From HXMU1420-13 sp034669965 (GTDB lineage Bacteria; Bacteroidota; Rhodothermia; Balneolales; Balneolaceae): 64,000 nt of DNA. Where the stretch lies: NCBI GenBank assembly GCA_034669965.1, contig JAXMOK010000001.1, forward strand, positions 310,001 through 374,000, given 5' to 3'. The notes under the pieces were generated by a model, which was not told the DNA's origin, did no database searches, and saw nothing but the letters and a program-made list of their open reading frames with translations. Numbering within the stretch: the stretch's first letter is position 1; the number at the start of each line of letters is the position of its first letter. This document shows, piece after piece, positions 42,228 to 49,699 of the stretch. The translations under genes were made by a program, and so were the position numbers.

Positions 42228-43355
42228 ATGATGTTGAGAGTCCTGTTTATTGGTTTTTTGGCATGCACAAGCTTTTTGGCTAATGCTCAAGACTACTACG
42301 TATATGTAGCCGCTGAATCGGAAGATGAAGTACATTTAGTGCACTTTAATGCTAAAGCTGGAAAAGCCAACATCGCAGAAACCATTCCGGTTGGGCGCTT
42401 CCCCACCGAGATTGATGGCCCGCACGGTATTACCGTTGCCCCGGATGGTAAATATTGGTTTGTTTCAATTGCTCATGGTAATCCTTACGGATTGTTAGCC
42501 AAATACGAAACCGGAACCAACAAACTGGTAGCCACAACCGAGTTAGGGATGTTTCCGGCAACCATGGAAATATCACCAAAAACCGGACTCCTTTACGTTG
42601 TAAACTTCGATCTTCATGGCCCAATGAGACCAAGTAACTTAATGGTTGTTGACCCCGAATTAATGGAAGTTTTGGATGTTATCGATACCGGAGTTATGCC
42701 ACATGGTTCTAGGATTTCTTCGGATGGAGCTTACAACTATCACGTATCTATGATGAGTGATGAACTGATCGAAGTAAGTACTACAACGATGGAAGTAACC
42801 AGGAAGTTAACACTAACCGATGGCATGGAACCTATGGCATCCGGTGAAGATCACTCCATGCATCAATCGGCAATGAATTCATCCGATATGAATCACAATG
42901 AGATGATGCATAAACCCGTTGAAAAACCAACTTGGGCAGATCCACATCCAACAAAACATTTTGTTTATGTTGCTGCTAATGGCTCTGATGAAATCCTGGA
43001 AATTGACCTTAAATCTTGGACAATAACTCGACGATTTTCGACCGGAAAAGCCCCTTATAATTTAGAAGTTTCAGCGGATGGAAAATGGCTGGTGGCAACT
43101 TATAAAGGTGAAGGCTCAACAGGAATCTGGAATCTAGAAACGGGTAAAGAAACCGCAAAAATCGCAAATTCTCGCCTCGTTTCTCATGGGGTTACCATCA
43201 GCCAGGATAGTAAATACGCTTTTGTTTCGGTTGAAGGAATAGGTGGCGAACCCGGCTCGGTTGAAGTTATCGACATTATAGCGAGCAAAATTGTTGACTA
43301 TGTAGAAACCGGCAAACAAGCCGGTGGTATTTATTTTTGGAAGATGGAAAACTAA
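42228..43355 (+). CDS. YncE-like beta-propeller protein with Met/His-rich loop
   Basis: 375 residues from ATG 42228 with signal peptide MMLRVLFIGFLACTSFLANAQ. YncE-type propeller blades repeat through the protein: DGPHGITVAPDGKYWFVSIA, TGLLYVVNFDL, VMPHGSRISSDGAYNYHVSM, APYNLEVSADGKWLVATYK, SHGVTISQDSKYAFVSVEG. Between blades, about residues 203-230, lies an insertion rich in Met and His (EDHSMHQSAMNSSDMNHNEMMHKP) that looks like a copper- or silver-type binding loop. Translation may be coupled to the LVIVD gene 1 bp upstream. Function not known. Confidence 0.85.
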   Translation: MMLRVLFIGFLACTSFLANAQDYYVYVAAESEDEVHLVHFNAKAGKANIAETIPVGRFPTEIDGPHGITVAPDGKYWFVSIAHGNPYGLLAKYETGTNKLVATTELGMFPATMEISPKTGLLYVVNFDLHGPMRPSNLMVVDPELMEVLDVIDTGVMPHGSRISSDGAYNYHVSMMSDELIEVSTTTMEVTRKLTLTDGMEPMASGEDHSMHQSAMNSSDMNHNEMMHKPVEKPTWADPHPTKHFVYVAANGSDEILEIDLKSWTITRRFSTGKAPYNLEVSADGKWLVATYKGEGSTGIWNLETGKETAKIANSRLVSHGVTISQDSKYAFVSVEGIGGEPGSVEVIDIIASKIVDYVETGKQAGGIYFWKMEN

Positions 43356-44086
43356 AGCTTTTTTAAGTATATGGCGTGACTAACGTTCTTCCCTTCTTGA
43401 TCTAATTGAACAATAGTTTCTTTATCTAACGGCTCAATTACATATCCTAATTTTTCTGCAATGCCGATAATCAAAGGCTCGAGCCTGCCTTTATCAGTGT
43501 TAAATTTCACGTAAGCACCGCCTGTACGAAGATCGATTTTACGAATGGATCGGCCAATCATGTCAGCACAACGAATTACTTCGGTGGATGAAAACGACTC
43601 TTTTCCCGTAATTTTAGGAGGCTTAAACTTTTTGGTAGAAATACTCATGCTCTGTATTTCACCTGATCGTAGTTCAGGCTGCAACCACTCTAACCGATGA
43701 TCTAATGCGGTTATGTAGTAGGCTAGATACCTACTGTTTTTATTTTCGATACGAAAGCTTAAATCAGCAATCCAAATATCCGTTACCTGCTCCACATCAA
43801 TATCGAACCAAATTGAGTCTTGCTCCATTTTTAACACTACACCATTCCCTTCGGCTTTATTTCGAACAAATTTTACTGGGAATGTTTGATTCAATGCCTC
43901 AATCGACACATCAACTTCATTTGAAGGCTGCACCCTTAAAAACAACTCATCATCTGCTACTGAGATAAAATCTGGAGCATTATTTTCAACTTCGCATTCT
44001 ATAATTTCAAGACGCAATAATATGCGAGCCCGACCTTCCTCAATAGGTATTGAGAAAGCTTCTTCGATAACCGTATTAATTTTCAT
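43352..44086 (-). CDS. Hypothetical protein
   Basis: 244 residues, soluble, without signal peptide or membrane segment. I do not recognise a family. The N-terminal 150 residues look beta-rich with several short strands (RARILLRLEIIECEVEN, DELFLRVQPSNEVDVSI). The C-terminal part has alpha/beta character with IRCADMIGRSIRKIDLRTGG and PLIIGIAEKLGYVIEPLDKETIVQL. Its last 4 bp overlap the propeller gene on the other strand. Codon use is like its neighbours, and arsC follows downstream on the same strand side of a 70-bp gap upstream of this gene's start. Confidence 0.7.
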   Translation of the reverse strand: MKINTVIEEAFSIPIEEGRARILLRLEIIECEVENNAPDFISVADDELFLRVQPSNEVDVSIEALNQTFPVKFVRNKAEGNGVVLKMEQDSIWFDIDVEQVTDIWIADLSFRIENKNSRYLAYYITALDHRLEWLQPELRSGEIQSMSISTKKFKPPKITGKESFSSTEVIRCADMIGRSIRKIDLRTGGAYVKFNTDKGRLEPLIIGIAEKLGYVIEPLDKETIVQLDQEGKNVSHAIYLKKL

Positions 44087-44156
44087 GATACAAGTTAGTG
44101 CTCTGGGAGATAAATTGTATCGCTCTAATATTAGATTTACTTAATAATTATTAAGT

Positions 44157-44570
44157 TTATGAAATTCGATCCGATAGCAGTTTTTTCGAAAACTCTTTTA
44201 TCTCATCTCTAACCTGTCTGAAAGCATTAAGTACTTCTTCTTCGGAACCGGATGCTTTTGCAGGATCACTAAAATTGTGATGAATCTTTTCTGCTGATGT
44301 TGGAAAAACGGGGCAACTTTCACGGGCATGATCACACACGGTTATCACCACATCAAATTCTTCACTCATGTATTCATCGATATGATTTGAAGTATGCGCG
44401 CTGATATCAACATCGGCTTCGGCCATTACTTTTATCGCTTTGGGATTTACACCATGCGTTTCAACTCCTGCGCTTTTCACCTCGACGCTTTGGCCTCCCA
44501 TCGAAGCAAGCCAACCATGCATCATCTGGCTTCGACAACTATTTCCGGTACATAACACTAATAATTTCAT
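44157..44570 (-). CDS. arsC: Arsenate reductase, thioredoxin-coupled (low-molecular-weight phosphatase type)
   Basis: 137 residues. LMW protein-tyrosine-phosphatase fold with the P-loop CTGNSCRS (Cys7 nucleophile). Cys79 and Cys86 in CDHARESCP complete the disulfide cascade (pI258 ArsC Cys10, Cys82, Cys89), so electrons come from thioredoxin. It converts arsenate to arsenite. It is separated from arsR and arsN2 by one plus-strand gene and DUF6428. No arsenite efflux gene is next to it. Confidence 0.94.
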   Translation of the reverse strand: MKLLVLCTGNSCRSQMMHGWLASMGGQSVEVKSAGVETHGVNPKAIKVMAEADVDISAHTSNHIDEYMSEEFDVVITVCDHARESCPVFPTSAEKIHHNFSDPAKASGSEEEVLNAFRQVRDEIKEFSKKLLSDRIS

Positions 44571-44640
44571 TTTATCACCAATCCGATTTCAAATTCATTA
44601 CGTATTCAAGTTAAACAGCTAATATTATTATACAATTAAC

Positions 44641-45033
44641 ATGTCAGCCACTGCCCTTATTTTTACCGACAATTTTATTACCAATGCAACATTAAGCGAT
44701 ATTTTATCGAAACTGGGAGTAGAAGTAATCTCTGTAACCACCGATTGGAATAAAGCTAAAGATGTTCTTACCACCTATTCTCCTTCTCATGTTTTTATTG
44801 ATTATCAATCGCTAGACAATGCAGAGGACGCATTAAAATTAAGTAGATTTTTCCACTCTATTTCAAACTCTGAAGTCACTTTTATGATGCCGGATGATGC
44901 TAAAGAATTCGTTAACAATCACTTGTTAAACGTATTTAGCACAAGCACTCTTTCAACCCCCTTTAATACTCATGAAGTGAAGAAGGTTATATCAAAAGAG
45001 GCTATAAGTTATTTCTACGGCGTCGAATATTAA
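44641..45033 (+). CDS. Degenerate response-regulator receiver-like protein
   Basis: 130 residues that look like a lone receiver domain: ATALIFTDNFITNATLSDIL (first strand with Asp10), SHVFIDYQSLDNAEDALKL (phosphoacceptor position Asp54), a helix, and LSTPFNTHEVKKVI in the place of the conserved Lys-Pro. Thr106 stands where the catalytic Lys should be, and only one acidic residue is kept in the first-strand pair. Phosphorylation by the usual chemistry is therefore doubtful. It lies divergently next to arsC; no histidine kinase is adjacent. Assignment is by pattern only. Confidence 0.6.
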   Translation: MSATALIFTDNFITNATLSDILSKLGVEVISVTTDWNKAKDVLTTYSPSHVFIDYQSLDNAEDALKLSRFFHSISNSEVTFMMPDDAKEFVNNHLLNVFSTSTLSTPFNTHEVKKVISKEAISYFYGVEY

Positions 45034-45044
45034 TCACTTTTATT

Positions 45045-45479
45045 CTAACAACATGCTGATGCTCCTACTAAAGATGCAGGTTTGCATTGTGTATATGTGG
45101 GTAATAACTCAATGGTGACTTCATCTTCATTTTCAATCCACTTTACACCGTGAACTGAAGTTCGGTATGAAGAATTACCGAATTCAATTAATAGCTCTGT
45201 ATCACCATTCAAAGACATTTTACGTTCAACAACGTCAACAATTTCTAATACTTTTGCAGTATTCCAAATAGCTGTTTTTCCGGATCGCTCATTTTGCCAA
45301 AGCTGAATAATAGTTTCGTTGTATGTGTGATTGTATCCACCACAATCGGTTGACTCTACTTGAACGTTTTTTATTTCGGTGATGTGCAAATCGCCGTTTA
45401 AAATTTGACCATCGTTTAATTTAAACCTAAGGGCTCTGTCTGCTTTTTGAAGTTTATAAAGTAATTCTGATGTTTTCAT
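45045..45479 (-). CDS. DUF6428 family protein (ars operon)
   Basis: 144 residues, cytoplasmic. A family typically found downstream of arsR in Bacteroidota arsenic operons. Contains a single Cys in ESTDCGGYNHTYNE and a C-terminal cysteine cluster TQCKPASLVGASACC that could bind arsenite. The gene has its own copy of the ArsR-type palindrome directly before the start codon, so it is probably induced by arsenic. Molecular function unknown. Confidence 0.8.
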   Translation of the reverse strand: MKTSELLYKLQKADRALRFKLNDGQILNGDLHITEIKNVQVESTDCGGYNHTYNETIIQLWQNERSGKTAIWNTAKVLEIVDVVERKMSLNGDTELLIEFGNSSYRTSVHGVKWIENEDEVTIELLPTYTQCKPASLVGASACC

Positions 45480-45480
45480 T

Positions 45481-45496
45481 ATCGTATTATTGCGAT
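45481..45496. promoter_or_regulatory. ArsR-type operator, degenerate copy, upstream of DUF6428
   Basis: ATCGTATTATTGCGAT begins 2 bp before the DUF6428 ATG (minus strand) and differs from the perfect palindrome at 45843 at two of 16 positions; 6 of 8 pairs still match. Its position suggests ArsR control of this gene independently of arsR. Confidence 0.65.
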
Positions 45497-45515
45497 TATA
45501 AAGTTAAAAAATATA

Positions 45516-45842
45516 TCAACAGCAGCTTACATTGGCAGGAGTCGATAGAAAGTTGTTTAACTGTGTAGTAAGCTCATACCATGCATCAACATCAATGCAA
45601 TAGCACACTGCATTTCCATCAATTTCGCCTATAATTAGCCCCGCTTCTTTTAGTGCTTTTAAATGTTGGCTAACTGTTGATTGAGAAAGTGGCAATTCAT
45701 CTACAATATCCCCACAAACACAACTCTTTTTAGCTGCAAGATATTGAAGTATTGCAATCCTTGCGGGATGCCCTAATGCTTTAGCCGTTGCAGCCAAACT
45801 GTTTTGAGTAGTAGTAAATGCAAATGTCTTTGATTTTCCCAT
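45516..45842 (-). CDS. arsR: ArsR-family metalloregulator
   Basis: 108 residues. Winged helix-turn-helix repressor: ALGHPARIAILQYLAAKKSCVCGDIVDELPLSQSTVSQHLKALKEAGLI (23-70). Arsenite sensing is likely through Cys41 and Cys43 (KKSCVCGDI, the alpha-3-type site), with further Cys80, Cys82 and a terminal Cys-Cys pair. It should bind the perfect ATCGTAATATTACGAT palindrome right upstream of its own start and a related copy before DUF6428. Lies between DUF6428 and arsN2 on one strand. Confidence 0.93.
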   Translation of the reverse strand: MGKSKTFAFTTTQNSLAATAKALGHPARIAILQYLAAKKSCVCGDIVDELPLSQSTVSQHLKALKEAGLIIGEIDGNAVCYCIDVDAWYELTTQLNNFLSTPANVSCC

Positions 45843-45858
45843 ATCGTAATATTACGAT
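45843..45858. promoter_or_regulatory. ArsR-type operator upstream of arsR
   Basis: ATCGTAATATTACGAT is a perfect 16-bp palindrome abutting the arsR ATG. Such perfect ArsR sites repress the gene until metal binds. Confidence 0.8.
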
Positions 45859-45879
45859 GATTAAATTTTAATCGCAAAC

Positions 45880-46305
45880 TTAAAATTCAAGCTTCATCAA
45901 TATTGCACTATCAGGACAAAGAGTGCTGAATTGTTTGGTTTGTTGAATTGTTTCAGGCGCTTCCATTCGATCGCAAGGTTTAAATCGAAGCTTCGAGAAA
46001 AAGCCATCTGCAGACTCAGTTAACAAATACACGGTTTTATTACCATTTTGGTAAGCATATCTGCCCACAAATTCGGTTAGCATTGTGCCAATGCCACAAG
46101 TGCCGATTTCATTTTTCACGGCTAAGGATCTCAATAATAACTCATTTTCAAATTCTTCGATTCCAACACATGCAATCAAATCCGTGCTATTAAAGTATCC
46201 GAATAGCTTAACATGACCACTGCTAATGTCATCTGTAGGTAGATTGTACCCATTTAAAAGAGTTATGGCGATTTCTCGCTCTTTGCTGTTTAATTCTCGA
46301 ATCAT
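45880..46305 (-). CDS. arsN2: ArsN2-like GNAT acetyltransferase
   Basis: 141 residues from ATG 46305 (MIRELNSKEREIAITLLN), chosen because it overlaps the preceding gene's TGA as ATGA; an upstream start inside that gene is unlikely. GNAT fold with LLLRSLAVKNEIGTCGIGTMLTEFVGRYAYQNG (acetyl-CoA loop) and VYLLTESADGFFSKLRFKPCDR (FFxxxGF-like end). Typical of the ArsN2 group, which is linked to arsenic resistance operons. Translational coupling to a PH-domain protein upstream is unusual. Confidence 0.82.
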   Translation of the reverse strand: MIRELNSKEREIAITLLNGYNLPTDDISSGHVKLFGYFNSTDLIACVGIEEFENELLLRSLAVKNEIGTCGIGTMLTEFVGRYAYQNGNKTVYLLTESADGFFSKLRFKPCDRMEAPETIQQTKQFSTLCPDSAILMKLEF

Positions 46306-47747
46306 TGTTCCGCATTTATTGGCCAATGTAATAAAGTGATTGCTTCTTTTTCATCTAAATCATTTACGGTAAAAGTTTTTCCTCCAGCGCCGGACGCAGC
46401 GGTTATAGATACTGTAGATAACTCTTTTCGTTTTTGGAATGGATTCATCGAAATATCTGAAACCTGCACACGATTTCTTTTTATGATAGCAGTAGTACGG
46501 GCAAGGTTTCTATACTGCATTAAGATGGTCTGTCGGGCAACTTTAATTCGGGCATCTTTGTACTCAAGCCAGCCAAAAAGTGTAAATGGAATTACTAACA
46601 AACTTAGCATCCACGCCCAATCCCAGAATAACCAAAGAACCGGAATTGCTAAAAGTAACAGATAGTTAGGTTGTCGCATATATCGAAAAAGTGCTCGTTT
46701 GGGCGGAACGATAGTTTCTCCACTTTCGGGCATTTCATTCATAAAATCTTCCAAAAAAGATGGTAATCGTTCACGCTTAACAAACGGCAGTAATACAATG
46801 GATCGATCGTTTTCTTTTTGTTCAAATCCTGCACTTTCAACGTATAACATTCCGTAGCCGAATGGTTGCCGGAGAACACCTTCAACAAATCGGAATGCCT
46901 GCACCCGATCGAATGGAACTGTTATCTGCTTGCGCTCTAACAACCCGCTGGTGATTTGTAGCTCCTTTTCCTTCTTTTCTATTTTGAAGTCGCCATAGCG
47001 TAGTATTACTCCAATGAAAGACAAGATATACGATATCATCAGTATGATTGCGATAGACCATAGAACCACAGTAATCTGGCTGATTCCCGGTAACAACCCA
47101 AACACGTAATCCATGTTTTCTTCGGTAATAAATTGATCTAATTGTCCTGATACCGCCCCAAGAATAGATGCAATCACTCCAAAATTTCCGGAAGTCAGAG
47201 CAGCAAAAAATAAATCTCTATTTGATAACACCCACATTTTAGGCGGATTATTCGATATAGATTCTTCCTGAAATTCTAGTTCCGAGGTCTCTTCTGCCAT
47301 TACCTCAGTAACTTGGTTGTTCTCTCTAAGTAACGTGCGCAGTTCGATAGCTTCTTTTCTGCTGATGGCGCTAATTGTTGCTTTTTCTGTGCCTCCACCT
47401 GCTGTTTTAATTTCAACTTTTACGAGACCAAACATCCTTTGAAGCAGCCCCTCGGTGATATCAATAACCTGTATTCGATCTTTTGATAGGTAGAGTTTCT
47501 TACGAACCAACACCCCTTTGTTTATCTGTAATTCATCGTCAATAACTCGAAATTTAAATCTGTACCAACTCACTATTCCAAGTATGAAAGTGGAAATGGC
47601 ACCGATTAGAATAATCAACCAAAAGTAATCGCCTGAATTACGTGACCCCAGCACTACAAAAATGATAAATGGTACAATATTTTGTCTGATTACTACAAAC
47701 AATTGTGTTACCGCCGCAATAGGATGTTGGCGCCTAAATTCAGACAT
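46302..47747 (-). CDS. YdbT-like protein with bacterial PH (DUF304/bPH2) domains
   Basis: 481-residue membrane protein of the YdbT type. Three bPH2-like domains alternate with pairs of hydrophobic helices: IDDELQINKGVLVRKKLYLSKDRIQVIDITEGLLQRMFGLVKVEIKTAGG (about 70-120), KEKELQITSGLLERKQITVPFDRVQAFRFVEGVLRQPFGYGMLYVES (about 265-310), and a final one near RVQVSDISMNPFQKRKEL. Function unknown; always paired with a YdbS-like protein, here overlapping by 8 bp. Confidence 0.9.
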   Translation of the reverse strand: MSEFRRQHPIAAVTQLFVVIRQNIVPFIIFVVLGSRNSGDYFWLIILIGAISTFILGIVSWYRFKFRVIDDELQINKGVLVRKKLYLSKDRIQVIDITEGLLQRMFGLVKVEIKTAGGGTEKATISAISRKEAIELRTLLRENNQVTEVMAEETSELEFQEESISNNPPKMWVLSNRDLFFAALTSGNFGVIASILGAVSGQLDQFITEENMDYVFGLLPGISQITVVLWSIAIILMISYILSFIGVILRYGDFKIEKKEKELQITSGLLERKQITVPFDRVQAFRFVEGVLRQPFGYGMLYVESAGFEQKENDRSIVLLPFVKRERLPSFLEDFMNEMPESGETIVPPKRALFRYMRQPNYLLLLAIPVLWLFWDWAWMLSLLVIPFTLFGWLEYKDARIKVARQTILMQYRNLARTTAIIKRNRVQVSDISMNPFQKRKELSTVSITAASGAGGKTFTVNDLDEKEAITLLHWPINAEQ

Positions 47748-48252
47748 CTTCTTTAACTTTGCGTACCAAATCTGAAATTATTTCGCGCAATTCTACCGCC
47801 CGTTCTTCATTCAGGGCTGGTATTTCGTGGGTAGTTGCCGCAGTAGACATACTAATGGATGAAAGTCCATACTTTCGATAAAGTGGTCCCTGCCTGGTGT
47901 CCACATGTTGAATTCTGTTAATCGGAACAATAGTTCTTTTTTTTATGATAATACCCCTTTGCATATCAATGCCTTTATCAGTCACATCATATTTCCAGCG
48001 TTTCCAACGGATTTTTGGAAGTACAAAAATCATGAAACAATGAAGCATTATAGCAACCGGACCTAAAATTATGGGATATAACATGCTTATATCTCCATCG
48101 AGTTTATAAATCAAATAAGCCAAACCGGGAATCACATAAATTAATGCCCCAAACAAGAGTGCACTTAGCTTCCAGGCTTTAATGGCATTCTCGTCAATTC
48201 TTTTTGATGGTTCGGCAGGTAGTTTATTTTCCGTGTTTTCAGGCAGATTCAT
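47740..48252 (-). CDS. YdbS-like PH-domain membrane protein
   Basis: 170 residues: two hydrophobic helices (LSALLFGALIYVIPGLAYLIY; ILGPVAIMLHCFMIFVLP) followed by one bPH2/DUF304 domain, VTDKGIDMQRGIIIKKRTIVPINRIQHVDTRQGPLYRKYGLSSISMSTAATTHEIPAL. Partner of the YdbT-like protein downstream (overlap 8 bp) and of the MFS transporter upstream (overlap 14 bp). The three genes form one translational unit. Confidence 0.9.
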   Translation of the reverse strand: MNLPENTENKLPAEPSKRIDENAIKAWKLSALLFGALIYVIPGLAYLIYKLDGDISMLYPIILGPVAIMLHCFMIFVLPKIRWKRWKYDVTDKGIDMQRGIIIKKRTIVPINRIQHVDTRQGPLYRKYGLSSISMSTAATTHEIPALNEERAVELREIISDLVRKVKEDV

Positions 48253-49537
48253 GTATTGAAGTACTCTTTTCGGTTACACCAAACATAAGTATCAATCCGA
48301 TGATAAGCATAAACAGAATAACGCTCATACCCCAACGTTGATCGCTCATCATTAACGTTACCCAACCGAACAACATTGGGCCGGCGAAAGAAGTTACCTT
48401 ACCTGATAAAGCAAAAAGGCCATACATTTGATTTCGCTTTTCTTTTGGTGCCATTCTTCCCATTAACGTCCGGCTGGCAGATTGTACAGGACCTACAAAA
48501 ACACCTAGCAGTAGTCCCCATACCCAAAACCAGAATTCTGTTTGAACAAAAATTACGGCCACAACCGGTACAATTAACCCTATTAACGACCACAAGATTG
48601 TGTTTTTACTTCCAGATTTATCATCCAGCCAGGCAAAGCCGTACGCCCCTAACCCCGCTGTTAAATTAAGCGCTATACCAAAGTAAAAAATATCAGCTGT
48701 TTCGAAGCCAAAAGCTCCTGCGGCATATACGCCACCCATTGCAAAAATGGTAACTAATGCATCATTGTAGAAAAGGCGGGCAATTAAAAACCTGGAAATA
48801 TTTTTTTCGTTTTTTAGTGATTTTAGCCCTTCCCAAAGAGTAGAAAAACCATTACTAATTGCTTTTTGATACCCCATTTTGCGTGAGGGAACATCAGGGG
48901 TTTTTAGGATAAAGGGAATCATAAACAGTGCAAACCAAAGCCCGGTAAATAAGAATGTACTTCTGGTATTTTCTGCATTTTCAACATCGAGCCCAAAAAG
49001 GTCGCCGCCATTCAAAAAAAGTAAAAAATACCCAATCACTAGACACACGATACCGCCAGCAAAGCCAAGGCTCCATCCCCAACCACTCCAACGGCCAATT
49101 TTTGACGGAGGGGCTAAATCGGGCAACATTGCATTGTAAAAAATCAACGATAGCTCGGCGCCAACGGTAGCAAAAAAGGTAAGTACTAAGGCATATCTAA
49201 CAAAATCGGTACTAGGTTCGGCAAACCAAAGTAAACTGGTACAAACAATCGATAAGGCAGAAAACACATACACCCATGGTTTTCTTGGCCCGCCAACGTC
49301 GGCAATGGAACCTAAAATAGGAGCTAGAATTGCTATAACAAAGCCGGCAATTCCGATGGTAAACCCCCACTGAGCTGCCCCGGTTGTTTCATTTTCGGCA
49401 ATAGATGAAGCAAAATAAGCTGCAAAAATGAATGTTTGAACCATTACAAAAAATGCACTGTTCGCCCAATCGTAGAATGCCCAAGCTACTAACCCCTTGG
49501 GGCGTTGTGCACTAACTTCTGTTGTTGTTCCTGTCAA
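48239..49537 (-). CDS. UMF1-family MFS transporter
   Basis: 432 residues with about 12 transmembrane helices. The sequence VAWAFYDWANSAFFVMVQTFIFAAYF at the start and LAPPSKIGRWSGWGWSLGFAGGIVCLV around residue 140 are typical of UMF1 (unknown major facilitator 1; Atg22-like). Substrate not known, perhaps amino acids. First gene of an operon with the PH-domain pair and arsN2, and divergent from the PAS kinase gene 162 bp away. Confidence 0.9.
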   Translation of the reverse strand: MTGTTTEVSAQRPKGLVAWAFYDWANSAFFVMVQTFIFAAYFASSIAENETTGAAQWGFTIGIAGFVIAILAPILGSIADVGGPRKPWVYVFSALSIVCTSLLWFAEPSTDFVRYALVLTFFATVGAELSLIFYNAMLPDLAPPSKIGRWSGWGWSLGFAGGIVCLVIGYFLLFLNGGDLFGLDVENAENTRSTFLFTGLWFALFMIPFILKTPDVPSRKMGYQKAISNGFSTLWEGLKSLKNEKNISRFLIARLFYNDALVTIFAMGGVYAAGAFGFETADIFYFGIALNLTAGLGAYGFAWLDDKSGSKNTILWSLIGLIVPVVAVIFVQTEFWFWVWGLLLGVFVGPVQSASRTLMGRMAPKEKRNQMYGLFALSGKVTSFAGPMLFGWVTLMMSDQRWGMSVILFMLIIGLILMFGVTEKSTSIHESA

Positions 49538-49699
49538 TGTAGGTCACTCCTAAATTTTTCAAAGTCAATTCTACCATATTACGGGGTGGTTTCAAAACTG
49601 AAATAAGTTACATAAATATACTTGATATATTAGTGCACGTGAACGATAATGCATTGGATACTATAATTTTATCTCTTTCATCTTTTAGAAGACGTTTGT

